Below, piece after piece: positions 1 through 9,525 of a DNA stretch of 26,691 bases. The position numbers and the translations under genes are program-made. The notes beneath the pieces were generated by a model. It did no database searches, was not told the DNA's origin, and saw only the letters and a program-made list of their open reading frames with translations. This DNA comes from an uncultured Bacteroidales bacterium (GTDB lineage: Bacteria; Bacteroidota; Bacteroidia; Bacteroidales; Paludibacteraceae). Positions within the stretch are counted from its first letter, which is position 1, and each line of letters starts with the position of its first letter. The stretch lies in the NCBI GenBank assembly GCA_900321775.1, contig ONXE01000005.1, positions 1 through 26,691 on the forward strand. The letters are read 5' to 3'.

Positions 1-1179
1 GGCAACGACGGTTGTGTGGTTGCGCGGAGTAATGAGGTCAAGGCCCTGGGTGTAAAAATGGGCGTGCCGTTATATCAAATCGAGGGGCTGGTCAAGAAAT
101 ATCATATCACATGTTTCTCTTCCAATTTCTCGCTTTACGGCGATTTATCGAGCCGCGTGATGAGCATTCTCCGGACGCACACGACGCGGTTTGAGCAGTA
201 CTCGATAGACGAGGCTTTTATCAGCGTGGACCACGTGCCAGAGAGCGAGCGCAAGACGTTCTGTGAGCAGATAGTGCGCGAAATAGGACAAGGTGTAGGA
301 ATCCCGGTTTCGATGGGAATCGCTCCGACGAAGACGCTGGCGAAGGTGGCGAGCAAATATGCCAAGCAGTATGCCGGTTATCACGGCGCTTGTGCTATTG
401 ACAGCGAGGAGCGCAGACGCAAGGCGCTGCAGGATTTTCCTATCGCAGACGTGTGGGGCATAGGGCGCAAGGCCAAGGCTAAAATGGAGATGGCCAACAT
501 CAAGACTGCCTTGCAGTTTGCCGACAAACCCGAGATGTTTGCCCGGCGGTTGCTGAACAAACCCGGCATGCTGACCTGGCGTGAACTGAATGGAGTGGAC
601 AGTATAGATACGTCGGAACTGTTGGCCAAACAGAGCATCACCACTTCGCGGACCTTTGCTTCGCCCGTGACGACACATGAGTTGCTGGAGCAGCAACTGG
701 CCAATTTCTGCGACGCTTGTGCCCGCAAACTCAGGCTGCAACACTCGGTTTGCACGCAGGCTGTCGTTTTTGCCCGCACGTCCCGCTTTCGTACGGATAT
801 CGAGCAGGACGCCATTGCTCTGACCGTCAATTTCCCCGTTGCCACCTCTGATACGCGCGAGATGTTGGGGTATATCCTTGGCGCTTTTCGGGCGCGTTTC
901 CGCGAAGGCATACAGTACAAGCAGGCCGGAGTGGTTCTGACGCGCATCTTGCCTGAAACGGCTGTGATGGAAGACCTGTTTGACGTGCGTGACAGGCAGA
1001 AGGAGAAACGCCTGCAACGGTCGGTGGACGCTATCCGCGAGCGCTGCGGCCGGGGCGTGATTATGCTCGGAACGCAGTTGCCCTTGTCCGGCGCCGAACA
1101 ACAGCAGATCTACAAACAAGAGCACCACAGTCCACGCTATACCACCGACATCACGCAGTTGCTGCGAATCAAGGCGTGA
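1..1179 (+). CDS. umuC: Y-family translesion DNA polymerase, UmuC type (5' end cut by window)
   Basis: This is the catalytic subunit of an error-prone DNA polymerase that copies past lesions in the SOS response. The frame is open from base 1, where it reads GNDGCVVARSNE, the conserved segment that normally lies about 30 residues into UmuC. The true start is therefore outside the window, and the GTG at 16 is an internal valine. The family motif YSIDEAF carries the catalytic acidic pair, followed by helix-hairpin-helix-like sequence (DVWGIGRKAKAKM) and a little-finger region. The tail HHSPRYTT is typical of UmuC rather than DinB. A umuD partner would be expected just upstream and cannot be seen. 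No LexA-type site can be judged because the promoter is missing. Family assignment is firm; the distinction between a chromosomal and a mobile-element copy cannot be made. Confidence 0.93.
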   Translation, partial: GNDGCVVARSNEVKALGVKMGVPLYQIEGLVKKYHITCFSSNFSLYGDLSSRVMSILRTHTTRFEQYSIDEAFISVDHVPESERKTFCEQIVREIGQGVGIPVSMGIAPTKTLAKVASKYAKQYAGYHGACAIDSEERRRKALQDFPIADVWGIGRKAKAKMEMANIKTALQFADKPEMFARRLLNKPGMLTWRELNGVDSIDTSELLAKQSITTSRTFASPVTTHELLEQQLANFCDACARKLRLQHSVCTQAVVFARTSRFRTDIEQDAIALTVNFPVATSDTREMLGYILGAFRARFREGIQYKQAGVVLTRILPETAVMEDLFDVRDRQKEKRLQRSVDAIRERCGRGVIMLGTQLPLSGAEQQQIYKQEHHSPRYTTDITQLLRIKA

Positions 1180-1226
1180 GACGAGGATGTGTGTCTTATG
1201 CAAACGTTTTAGAAATGGGAACCATG

Positions 1227-1256
1227 AAAAAAAACGCATGGGAAGTGCATTTTTTT
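1227..1256 (+). terminator. Possible A/T-tract hairpin terminator after umuC
   Basis: A run of eight A, then GCA, a 7-base loop, TGC and a run of seven T form an imperfect hairpin with a U-rich tail. It lies 50 bases after the umuC stop and just before the next promoter. The GC part of the stem is only three pairs, so strength is uncertain. Confidence 0.4.
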
Positions 1257-1265
1257 GCTGAAATA

Positions 1266-1297
1266 TTTGGTGGTATCAACTATTTTTACTAATTTTG
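1266..1297 (+). promoter_or_regulatory. Bacteroidetes-type sigma-A promoter for the TamB-barrel gene
   Basis: TTTG at 1266-1269, a 20-base spacer, then TAATTTTG at 1290-1297 match the Bacteroides -33/-7 consensus TTTG-N(19-21)-TAnnTTTG exactly. Transcription should begin near 1303, giving a leader of roughly 55-60 bases before the gene. Confidence 0.75.
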
Positions 1298-1361
1298 CAC
1301 CCGAAAGTGATGACCTGATGTGAAATCACTGATAGTGTGAGTACGCAGACAATAGTTGCGA

Positions 1362-4300
1362 GTGAAATATAAGAAGTTGTTGTGGGGGATTCCGCTTACT
1401 GTGATAGGAATAATCATAGGAGCGGCGCTGTTGTTGCTGGTGGCAGTAGCATGTGTGGTGTATGTGCCTACATTGCGTGCCGTAGCGACGGAGAAGGCTA
1501 TTGCTTTGGCGAACGAGAAGTCGGACATGGATATCGATGTCGGGCGGATTTATCTGTCGCCGTTTCATCACTCGCCAATGGTGCTTTATCGTGCATGGCG
1601 CGGGCAGGAAGATCTGCCGTTGGAGGTGAATATAGATAGCCTGTTTGTGGGACATCGCGGGCAGGATACGTTGGTCTATACGCACGCCTTGCGTCTGAAG
1701 GCTACGTTGCTGACGTCTGAAGGCACGGACACCTTGACGGCTATCCCCATCGTTGTTGAGCATCTGCAGTTGGACGAGACGACTTTCCATTCCGACAGTA
1801 TGATTGCGTCGGTTGGCGTGGATGTGATTGTCGGTCAGTTGGCCGTAAGGAGTCCGCGGTTGAGTTTGGCGCGCGGAGAGTACCCGCTGCATGGCTTGAA
1901 ACTGACGGACGCGTTCGTGGGAATAGATCTGAGGGAGACACCTCCAGACACGACTGCCAAGGACACGTCAGCCATGCTGATGGCTTTTGATGTGCCGGAC
2001 GGCGAGTTGCGCAACGTACATTTCTTGCTCACACCTCTTGGCTTGGACATCCGAACACGCTTGCTGCAACCGAATGTGTTGGCTGATGTGGGCGACAACC
2101 TATACGACGCCCGTCGGCTGGATGTGAGCAATTTCCGACTTTCGATAGGTAATTTCGTTTTGCCGTTAGATACGTTGTACGGCGATGCCTGTGTTGACTT
2201 GGACCGCCATCTGATTACCAGTCACGGCCTGCATGCGCGCTCGTCTGAAATAGGTGCGCAGGCTGATTTGGAAACGACGGAGATGGACATAGAGACCCTG
2301 CGCGTGGATGTGAACGGAGTGGCCGATTTCCGTGGCAGCAAGGCGCAGTTGAAGGGCTTTTATGACATCGACGACGAGACGTATGACATGCATGTGGACG
2401 TGGAGCGGGTGGACCTTGCGTCATTGCTGCAGGACAGCAGCAGCGTGGTGTTGGCAGGCGAGATAGACGCCAAGGGTAGGGGCTTGGACCTCGATTCGCG
2501 CGCGACGAAGAGTAAGGTGAAACTGCACCTTACCGACGGCATATACAACAACATCTGCGTTTCCGGCCTGCGCTTGGATGCGCAGTTGGCGAACAAGACG
2601 GTGGACGGCACATTGCATCTGCCGTTTGCCATGCAAGGCGACAGCATGCAGTTGGCGGCACAGACGGAGCATCAGTTCCATGTGGTCGATTTCCTCAAGA
2701 CCGAACGGATGCAGGTGGACTATCAGACACAGATGTATGATGTGAAAGCAGATGTGGCCGGCGAGTCTTTCCGGGCGCAGCAGTTGGATGTACATTTTAC
2801 CACTGACACCGCCACCACGCTGAATCTTACTACCGAAGGCCTCACGGCGGACCTGGAGAGTCCGATGCACGTGATGAGGCTCAAGGACCGCATACCGCCC
2901 CTCCTGCAAGCCATAGGCGACTCGGCTGTTATTACTCCCATCACTTCGCTTGCCGACTTGACATTACTGGACACCCTCCGTCGGCTCATACCGGATCTCA
3001 AGGCCCATGTGGCTCTCTCATCGGGCAGTCCGGTGCAGCATATCATCGAACGTATGGGCTTGGACATCAACCTGATAGACCTGAATCTGCACTCTGATTC
3101 GCTGCAGACCGACTTGGCGCTGGATGCCTCCATTCCCGAAATCAATCATCCCGAAGACAGTACGGCTCTTCGTTTGCCGGCCGCCAGTGCCGCTCTGCGA
3201 ATAGCGATGACGGAGGGCAGTACGCTTGCGTCAGTTAGCGCCAATAGCCGGCTGACCGACGGGGTTATGTCGGTGCATGGCCTGAAAGCGGATGCCGACC
3301 TGTCGTTGGATTTGGAGCGAAAGGACAACGACCTGAACGGCACCGGACATATGAAAATGGGCGATGTGTCCTACGGTGACATGTATTTGCGCGACCGTAG
3401 TATCAACTTGTCTGTTGCCCGTTCGGAGATGTACGCGAACGCATTGCGCGCCGATGTGCAGATGGACGACCTGCCTCTGGATATCGTGGACAGTATTATC
3501 CGCAAGGCAGATGTGGACTTGGCCGGAGCGGTTCGCGCGCAAGCCGTGATTGACGGTCTGCCCGGCAATATCGACCTCTCGGCCGAGGTGCTGCCGCTTA
3601 GCGTCTCGGCGCTGTATAAACCCTATAACGTGTTACTCAGTCTGGGCGAAACGCCGGTGGTGATGAGCCACAACAAGGTGGACCTCAACCACTTGCCCAT
3701 CTACGGCGCGGACAGCACGTTCATTGCCCTCACGGGCGGATTGGACCTGAACAGCATGCGCCTGGACGTGACGCTGGCTGCTGACAGTTTTGCGCCGGCC
3801 AAACTGGAGCAGGACGGTTCTATTCCCGTCTATGGCGATTTGGCCACAGACATTCACGGAACGGTGACAGGTCCGTTGGACAGTATTGTTGCTGATGTGG
3901 ATGTGACTATTCTGCCCACGACGGACATCACCTATCCTATTGACAAGAAGAATATGGCGCAGGTCAAGCCTTACGGAACGGTGAATGTGCGTTACTCGAT
4001 AGCCGAGGACACGTTGCTGTTGGGCGGGCGGATTAACGTGGATGAAGGTGTTGTCCGCTATTCGCCGAAGATGTATCCCATCATGCCTTTCCAGGTGGAC
4101 TCGGGCAGCCACGTGACCTTTGACGGTGCTTTCGGTCAGACGCAGTTGGCCGTGTCGGCGTCGCAGAAAGTGAAAGCCAGTGTGCAGTCGAAAGATGACG
4201 AGACGCGCCGTGTGGATTTTGTTACCGGCGTACGCGTGAAGGGGGTGGTGGACTCTATCGGGTTGAACTCGCTGGATTTCTTCCTCGAGGCCCCCGAAGA

Positions 4301-6152
4301 CGAGGCTATCACGCACGAGTTGGCTTCTTTGGACGAAGAGACCCGCGAAGGGTTGGCGGCCACGCTGCTGGCTACGGGTATGTACGTGGGCGAGAGCAAT
4401 GTGGCGGCGCAAGGCGGAGGATATGCCTTGTCGTCTATCATCAACAGTCGTATCAATGCAGCGATGGCCAACTCCAAAATGGGTAAGGTGGTGGATATCG
4501 ACATCAGTAGCGGCCAGACCAATCATGCGGTGGGTAAGACCAATGACATGAATATCGCCATCAGCAAATCGTTCCTCAATGACCGACTGCGCCTTACCGT
4601 AGGCACATCGATTTCAGATAATCCGGAAGTGAATGCCACCAACGGCCTCCTGAACAACCTGTCTGCCGAATACAAACTGACCAAAGAGGGTAACGTGATG
4701 CTGCGGCTGTTCACTCAGCGCGACTATAACAACATCCTTGAGGGTGAGTTGTACAAGAGCGGTCTGACGGTGCGTGCCACCAAGGAATGGCGGCGCAAGG
4801 AGTATTACCGCGGGGATAGTATCAACCGTACGTACGACCTGACGGCAGATGCGGGTTTGGCCTACCGCTCGAACAACAGTATCGGCCCCGACCTGACCCT
4901 GAAATCGTCGGTGAAGAACCTGTTGGGTCGTGGTGAGACGCTGACTCTCAAAGGTAACGGCGCGTACTATTGGGCGCTGCGTGACCGCCATCCCGGCGAC
5001 CCCAAGAAGACGGATACGTACAAGTTTGGCATCAACTCGTCGCTGGTGTTCCCGTATCTGCATTGGGCCGGTGACAACCTGCCGGAGGGCGACACGCGCT
5101 ATACGTTGGGTTATCAGTATGAGAACATCGCTGGCGGATACGGCGTACACCGGTTCACGGGCTCGTTCTCGTATTTCCTGCACAGGTCGGGCTACGTCAC
5201 CCATATCTTCACGCCTTTCTCGCTGTCCGTAGTCCGCATGAAAGCCGAGTCGGACAGTTTGATGAACAAAGCCGCCGAATACCCGCAACTGATCAAACTG
5301 ATTGCCGGCAACGAGTTTGTGCCTTCGATAGGATATAACTTCATCTATAACGACTACCGCTCGACCCGCCCGGTCAACACGATGCTCGACCTGGGCATCA
5401 AAGAGTCGGGAAACATCATCAATGCGCTGTATTGTGCCTTCGGTCATAAGTGGGACGAACTGAACAAACCGATGGGCAAGATTACGTTCAACCAGTTTGT
5501 CAAACTGAGCGCTGAACTGCGCAACCGATTCAATCTTACTGAACGCGTATGCATAGCCACTCGCCTATACGCGGGGGCCAATATGCCGCTGGGCAACTCG
5601 ACGGACGCGCCTTTGTCGGAGGCCTTCTACGCAGGCGGACCCAACGGTATGCGTGCCGCCGCGCCTTACGCCTATGGTCCGGGTAACTTCTATTCGGAGA
5701 AATACAATCAGAACTTCTTCCACGCCGGTGATGTCAAACTGGAGGCGAACTTTGAGCTGCGTTTCCCGATAGTGTGGAAACTGTACGGCGCTACGTTTGT
5801 GGATGCCGGCAACGTGTGGACTTGGTTCAATACCAAGGACAGACTGAGCGAAGAGGATTATCAGATGATAGTCGAGTCGATGAAACTGCCGGAGAACCTG
5901 TTGGACGGTATTATCAACAACCCGGAACTGCTGAAGCAGATTGCGCTGGGAACGGGTATTGGCTTGCGTCTGGACTTGGATGGATTGGTTGTCCGTTTTG
6001 ACTTGGGCGTTGGCATTCATTCGCCGTATCAGACGTACAAGTACGACAAGGACTGGAAGCTGGACAAGACTCAGCCTATCAACACCTATTTCAATATGCC
6101 GTCGTTCCTGGACGCTGTACGGCTGAACTTCGGAATAGGATACCCGTTCTAA
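1362..6152 (+). CDS. TamB-like protein fused to an Omp85/TamA-type outer-membrane beta-barrel
   Basis: One unbroken frame encodes about 1,596 residues. An N-terminal membrane anchor (residues about 7-36, rich in I, L, V and A) is followed by about 1,100 residues of beta-rich, Asp- and Leu-rich sequence typical of TamB/AsmA-like lipid-groove proteins. The TamB C-terminal domain ends near residue 1145, with a pattern like Bacteroidetes TamB (FLNDRLRLTVG, then AEYKLTKEGNVMLRLF). It continues directly into about 450 residues of barrel. Barrel signs are repeated amphipathic strands, the L6-like segment FYAGGPNGMRAAAP, then LEANFELRFPI and GATFVDAGNVW, and a terminal aromatic (GIGYPF). I see no POTRA repeats. 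By homology it should bridge inner and outer membranes for OMP insertion or lipid transport; that is inference. Start: GTG 1362 is chosen; TTG 1356 is the only alternative before the anchor, and no ATG precedes it. The antiporter follows after 29 bases. Confidence 0.85.
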   Translation: MKYKKLLWGIPLTVIGIIIGAALLLLVAVACVVYVPTLRAVATEKAIALANEKSDMDIDVGRIYLSPFHHSPMVLYRAWRGQEDLPLEVNIDSLFVGHRGQDTLVYTHALRLKATLLTSEGTDTLTAIPIVVEHLQLDETTFHSDSMIASVGVDVIVGQLAVRSPRLSLARGEYPLHGLKLTDAFVGIDLRETPPDTTAKDTSAMLMAFDVPDGELRNVHFLLTPLGLDIRTRLLQPNVLADVGDNLYDARRLDVSNFRLSIGNFVLPLDTLYGDACVDLDRHLITSHGLHARSSEIGAQADLETTEMDIETLRVDVNGVADFRGSKAQLKGFYDIDDETYDMHVDVERVDLASLLQDSSSVVLAGEIDAKGRGLDLDSRATKSKVKLHLTDGIYNNICVSGLRLDAQLANKTVDGTLHLPFAMQGDSMQLAAQTEHQFHVVDFLKTERMQVDYQTQMYDVKADVAGESFRAQQLDVHFTTDTATTLNLTTEGLTADLESPMHVMRLKDRIPPLLQAIGDSAVITPITSLADLTLLDTLRRLIPDLKAHVALSSGSPVQHIIERMGLDINLIDLNLHSDSLQTDLALDASIPEINHPEDSTALRLPAASAALRIAMTEGSTLASVSANSRLTDGVMSVHGLKADADLSLDLERKDNDLNGTGHMKMGDVSYGDMYLRDRSINLSVARSEMYANALRADVQMDDLPLDIVDSIIRKADVDLAGAVRAQAVIDGLPGNIDLSAEVLPLSVSALYKPYNVLLSLGETPVVMSHNKVDLNHLPIYGADSTFIALTGGLDLNSMRLDVTLAADSFAPAKLEQDGSIPVYGDLATDIHGTVTGPLDSIVADVDVTILPTTDITYPIDKKNMAQVKPYGTVNVRYSIAEDTLLLGGRINVDEGVVRYSPKMYPIMPFQVDSGSHVTFDGAFGQTQLAVSASQKVKASVQSKDDETRRVDFVTGVRVKGVVDSIGLNSLDFFLEAPEDEAITHELASLDEETREGLAATLLATGMYVGESNVAAQGGGYALSSIINSRINAAMANSKMGKVVDIDISSGQTNHAVGKTNDMNIAISKSFLNDRLRLTVGTSISDNPEVNATNGLLNNLSAEYKLTKEGNVMLRLFTQRDYNNILEGELYKSGLTVRATKEWRRKEYYRGDSINRTYDLTADAGLAYRSNNSIGPDLTLKSSVKNLLGRGETLTLKGNGAYYWALRDRHPGDPKKTDTYKFGINSSLVFPYLHWAGDNLPEGDTRYTLGYQYENIAGGYGVHRFTGSFSYFLHRSGYVTHIFTPFSLSVVRMKAESDSLMNKAAEYPQLIKLIAGNEFVPSIGYNFIYNDYRSTRPVNTMLDLGIKESGNIINALYCAFGHKWDELNKPMGKITFNQFVKLSAELRNRFNLTERVCIATRLYAGANMPLGNSTDAPLSEAFYAGGPNGMRAAAPYAYGPGNFYSEKYNQNFFHAGDVKLEANFELRFPIVWKLYGATFVDAGNVWTWFNTKDRLSEEDYQMIVESMKLPENLLDGIINNPELLKQIALGTGIGLRLDLDGLVVRFDLGVGIHSPYQTYKYDKDWKLDKTQPINTYFNMPSFLDAVRLNFGIGYPF

Positions 6153-6181
6153 GTTGAGAATTAACTTATATTCATAATACT

Positions 6182-7537
6182 ATGGTACATGATCTTTACA
6201 TTTTGATGATTACAGCTGGCATAGTCAGCCTGTTGTTCAAGTTGATGAAACAGCCGGTAGTGCTTGGCTACATCGTTGCCGGCTTGGTGGTGGGTCCCCA
6301 CGTGTTTGGCGGCTCGTGGGTTGAAGCAGATAACGTGAAGGCTTGGGGCGACATCGGCGTGCTGTTCGTGTTGTTCTGCATCGGCCTGGAGTTCCGCATC
6401 AAGAACCTCATCAGCAGCGGCAAAGTGGCGGCCATCGGGGCCTTGACTATCATCGGCGGCATGATGCTGTTGGGCTATGGCGTAGGTAAGTGGGCCGAGT
6501 TGGACATGATGAACTCGCTCTTCCTGGCAGGTATGTTGTGTATGTCCAGTACAACCATCGTGATGAAGGCCGTTGATGAGGCGGGCTTGAGCAAGGAGCG
6601 TTTCGTCAAGGGCGCAACCAGTATCCTCATCATTGAGGACGTTGTGGCTGTCGTGTTGATGGTGTTGCTCTCCAGTATCGCTATCCGTCACCAGTTTGAC
6701 GGCGAAGAGCTGCTCAACAAAGTGCTCGTGCTGGCTATCACCCTTGTGGCTTGGTTTGTGTGCGGTATCCTGATTATCCCGACATTGCTGCGCAAGGTTA
6801 AGCCTTACCTCAACGACGAGACCCTTATCATCCTGGCGCTGGGCCTGTGCTTGGGCATGGTGCTGACGGCAGAAGAGGCGGGCTTCAGTAGCGCGCTGGG
6901 TGCCTTTGTGATGGGTACCATCCTCGCCGAAACCGTTGAGTCGCATCGTATCGAGCAACTGATGACCCCGCTGAAGAATGTGTTCGCGGCTATCTTCTTC
7001 GTGTCTGTCGGCATGATGATCAACCCCGCTTCGTTGCTGGAGTACTGGTCCAGTATCCTGCTGGTTTGCCTCGTGGTGATTATCGGTATGATCGTCTTCG
7101 GCACACTCGGCTGCTGGTGGGGCGGCGAGACTATGAAAGATGCAATGCAGACCGGTTTCTCGTTCGTGCAGATTGGCGAGTTCTCGTTCATCATCGCAGC
7201 ACTCGGTAACAGCCTCCAGGTTACGGACCCCGCTTTGTATCCTATCATCGTGGCAGCCAGTGTGGTAACCACCTTCCTTACGCCGTATATCATGAAGGCC
7301 GCCGTGCCGTTCTATAACTACTTCTACAGCCACGCCTCCGACAAGCTCCGCGCCAAAATGGACCAGCGTGAGTTGGCAGTAGCGCAAGCCGAGCAGGAGA
7401 CGCAGTCCGTCGGTAACTCCAACTCCATGGCAGACAAGGCCAAACATGCGGTTCGGCATACCTATGTGACCAAGCGCCTGGTTAATCTGTTCATCAAGAA
7501 CATGAGCGCCAAAGACGCCGAAAACGAGCATAAGTAA
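6182..7537 (+). CDS. CPA2-family cation/proton antiporter (KefB/KefC-like membrane domain)
   Basis: A 451-residue integral membrane protein with about 11-12 hydrophobic segments over residues 5-385. Family marks are KQPVVLGYIVAGLVVGPH near the N-terminus, GVLFVLFCIGLEF, and LIIEDVVAVVLM, which carries the acidic residue at the transport site. GAFVMGTILAE and QIGEFSFIIAALG follow. It should exchange K+ or Na+ for protons across the inner membrane. Full-length KefB/C proteins carry a C-terminal TrkA-N (RCK) nucleotide-binding domain; this one ends in a short charged tail of about 65 residues, so that regulatory domain is absent. The ATG lies 29 bases after the TamB-barrel stop with no promoter motif between them, so co-transcription is likely. 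A hairpin terminator follows. Ion specificity cannot be read from the sequence. Confidence 0.9.
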   Translation: MVHDLYILMITAGIVSLLFKLMKQPVVLGYIVAGLVVGPHVFGGSWVEADNVKAWGDIGVLFVLFCIGLEFRIKNLISSGKVAAIGALTIIGGMMLLGYGVGKWAELDMMNSLFLAGMLCMSSTTIVMKAVDEAGLSKERFVKGATSILIIEDVVAVVLMVLLSSIAIRHQFDGEELLNKVLVLAITLVAWFVCGILIIPTLLRKVKPYLNDETLIILALGLCLGMVLTAEEAGFSSALGAFVMGTILAETVESHRIEQLMTPLKNVFAAIFFVSVGMMINPASLLEYWSSILLVCLVVIIGMIVFGTLGCWWGGETMKDAMQTGFSFVQIGEFSFIIAALGNSLQVTDPALYPIIVAASVVTTFLTPYIMKAAVPFYNYFYSHASDKLRAKMDQRELAVAQAEQETQSVGNSNSMADKAKHAVRHTYVTKRLVNLFIKNMSAKDAENEHK

Positions 7538-7546
7538 ACTCAAGGG

Positions 7547-7574
7547 GTGGTCAGCCAAACGGCTGGCCACTTTT
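7547..7574 (+). terminator. Rho-independent terminator after the antiporter gene
   Basis: GTGGTCAGCC, loop AAAC, GGCTGGCCAC form a 10-bp stem (one G-U pair) followed by TTTT. It starts 9 bases after the antiporter stop and closes the TamB-barrel/antiporter unit. Confidence 0.8.
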
Positions 7575-7652
7575 AGTATACCCGAAAAAACTTGGGTCTA
7601 TAGGTCAAAATGGCACAATCTGCTTCGTTGTGTACATTTTTCTTGTATTTTA

Positions 7653-7684
7653 TTTGGTAATGTCAAAAGTTTTCATTAACTTTG
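7653..7684 (+). promoter_or_regulatory. Bacteroidetes-type sigma-A promoter for recJ
   Basis: TTTG at 7653-7656, a 20-base spacer and TAACTTTG at 7677-7684 fit the TTTG-N20-TAnnTTTG consensus perfectly. The recJ ATG is only 15 bases after the -7 element, so the leader would be about 8-10 bases. Confidence 0.78.
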
Positions 7685-7699
7685 CAGCCGATTTTGTAG

Positions 7700-9424
7700 A
7701 TGAAAGACGCGAAATGGATAATAGAACCCCTAACGGCTGAGCAAGAGGCAATCTGTGCTCGGTTGGCAGACGAGCTGGCAATCAGTCAGTTATCGGCCTC
7801 TATACTGGTTCGTCGCGGTCTGACGACAGCAGCCATGGCGCGGAGTTTCATTCGTCCCCGTTTGGAAGATCTGCATGACCCGTATCTGATGAAAGACATG
7901 CAGAAAGCGGTGGACCGCATCGACCGCGCGATGGCACAGGGCGAGAAGATACTCATCTACGGAGACTATGACGTGGACGGTACGACGGCAGTGTCGCTGA
8001 TGTACAAGTTCTTCCACCCGTTCTGCGAAAACCTGGACTACTATATCCCCGACCGTTATCTGGAAGGCTACGGCATCTCGTTCCGCGGTATTGACTACGC
8101 TGCGGAGCATGGGTGCACGCTGATTATCGCGTTGGACTGTGGCATCAAGTCGGTGGACAAGGTGGAGTATGCCACCAAACGCGGGATAGACTTCATTATC
8201 TGTGATCACCACATGCCCGGCGACGAGTTGCCCAAAGCTGTGGCGGTGCTGGACCCGCATCGCGAGGACGACACCTATCCGTACCGCGAGTTGTGCGGGT
8301 GCGGCGTGGGCTTCAAGTTGGCGCAGGCGTATGCCATTCGTCACGAGATGGCCTTCTACGACCTGCTTCCGCTACTGGAACTGACTGCCATGAGTATCGC
8401 GTCGGATATAGTGCCTGTGACGGGCGAGAACCGTATTCTGGCCTATTTCGGGTTGCGCGAGATCAACAAAAAACCTTCCGTTGGCCTGCAGAGCATCATG
8501 AACCTGGCGGGTATTCATCCCGGGCGGCTGACTATCTCGGACCTGGTGTACAAGATTGGCCCGCGCGTCAATGCCTGCGGTCGTATCAAGTCGGGCATCG
8601 AGGCCGTGCGCCTGCTAATCACCGAAGACGCAGACCTGGCAGCGGCGATGAGTGAGGCGGTGAACGATTACAACAAATCGCGCCAGGACATGGATAAGAC
8701 CATCTCGGAGGAGGCCTTGCAGCAACTGCAGTCGGACCCCGAGAACGCGAGCAAACATACGACGGTGGTGTTCTCGAAGCATTGGCACAAAGGCGTGGTG
8801 GGTATAGTAGCGTCGCGTCTGACGGAGAGTTACTTTCGTCCCACGATAGTACTGACAGGCTCGGAGGACGGGCTTATCTCGGGCTCTGCGCGCAGCGTGT
8901 CGGATTTTGACATTTATACGGCCATCGACTCGTGCCGCGACCTGCTGACCAATTTTGGCGGGCATATGTTTGCCGCAGGTTTGTCGATGCGCGAAGAGAA
9001 CCTGCCCGAGTTCAAACGTCGCTTTGAGGAGTATGTGGCCGCTCATATCACGGCCGACCAGCAGGAGCCTGTCGTGGAGGTGGAGGCCGAGATAGCGCTC
9101 AGCGACATCACGCCCCAGTTCTTCCGCATCCTGCAGTGTCTGGAACCCTACGGTCCGGGTAACCCGAGGCCGGTGTTTGTGACGCGTAACATGATCAACT
9201 ACCGCTACACGAAGCGCGTAGGCAAGATGGGCGAGCATCTCAAGCTGGACCTGACCGACCGGACAGCGTCGATTTCGGGCATCGCTTTCGGGCAGGGCGA
9301 CCTGGCAACCTATTTCCAGAACGGCAATCCCGCCGATGTGTGCTATGAGCTGGACGAGAACCATTTCAACGGCCTCACATCCATACAGATGACGGCGATA
9401 GACATCAAGAAAATGGAAAATTGA
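7700..9424 (+). CDS. recJ: Single-stranded-DNA-specific exonuclease RecJ
   Basis: A 574-residue 5'-to-3' exonuclease of the DHH family, used in recombinational and mismatch repair; length is normal. The metal-binding motifs are visible: GDYDVDGTT at about residue 90, LDCGI near 150, and DHHMPGDELP near 169. CGCGVGFKLAQAY and GPRVNACGRIKSG follow, then the DHHA1 motif GGHMFAAGLSM. A C-terminal OB-like domain contains LEPYGPGNPRP. The ATG start is set by the promoter just upstream. The last codons and the stop (KKMEN, TGA) lie inside a GGAAAAT/TGAAAAT heptamer array, so the extreme C-terminus appears to be written by repeat DNA. The next gene, tdk, has no visible promoter and may share this transcript. 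Confidence 0.96.
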   Translation: MKDAKWIIEPLTAEQEAICARLADELAISQLSASILVRRGLTTAAMARSFIRPRLEDLHDPYLMKDMQKAVDRIDRAMAQGEKILIYGDYDVDGTTAVSLMYKFFHPFCENLDYYIPDRYLEGYGISFRGIDYAAEHGCTLIIALDCGIKSVDKVEYATKRGIDFIICDHHMPGDELPKAVAVLDPHREDDTYPYRELCGCGVGFKLAQAYAIRHEMAFYDLLPLLELTAMSIASDIVPVTGENRILAYFGLREINKKPSVGLQSIMNLAGIHPGRLTISDLVYKIGPRVNACGRIKSGIEAVRLLITEDADLAAAMSEAVNDYNKSRQDMDKTISEEALQQLQSDPENASKHTTVVFSKHWHKGVVGIVASRLTESYFRPTIVLTGSEDGLISGSARSVSDFDIYTAIDSCRDLLTNFGGHMFAAGLSMREENLPEFKRRFEEYVAAHITADQQEPVVEVEAEIALSDITPQFFRILQCLEPYGPGNPRPVFVTRNMINYRYTKRVGKMGEHLKLDLTDRTASISGIAFGQGDLATYFQNGNPADVCYELDENHFNGLTSIQMTAIDIKKMEN

Positions 9425-9442
9425 AAATGGAAAATTGAAAAT
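9408..9442 (+). repeat. 7-base tandem array, (GG/TG)AAAAT type
   Basis: Five consecutive 7-mers: AGAAAAT, then GGAAAAT and TGAAAAT alternating twice. The first two units overlap the 3' end of recJ, and the recJ TGA lies in the first TGAAAAT unit. Confidence 0.85.
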
Positions 9443-9525
9443 TCTTAATTCGGCAGAGCCTCATACGATCGGCAAAGCCGTGGAAAATGGAAAATTGAAA
9501 ATTAATATTTTAGGCGGAGCCATTC
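9443..9525. repeat. Repeat-rich spacer with GGC-NNN-GCC mini-hairpins and a second AAAAT array
   Basis: Three small inverted motifs GGCAGAGCC, CGGCAAAGCCG and GGCGGAGCC surround another GGAAAAT, GGAAAAT, TGAAAAT array at 9482-9502. There is no coding potential. It is part of the 185-base spacer between recJ and tdk, which is made almost entirely of low-complexity repeats. Confidence 0.6.

Noticed and set aside
16..18. GTG as the start of the first polymerase gene
   Set aside because: The frame is open to base 1 and encodes conserved UmuC sequence there, so the gene is simply cut by the window edge.
6161..7570. A 469-codon minus-strand open frame opposite the antiporter gene
   Set aside because: His- and Gln-rich translation without domains, running through the terminator hairpin; the antiporter on the plus strand is clearly real.
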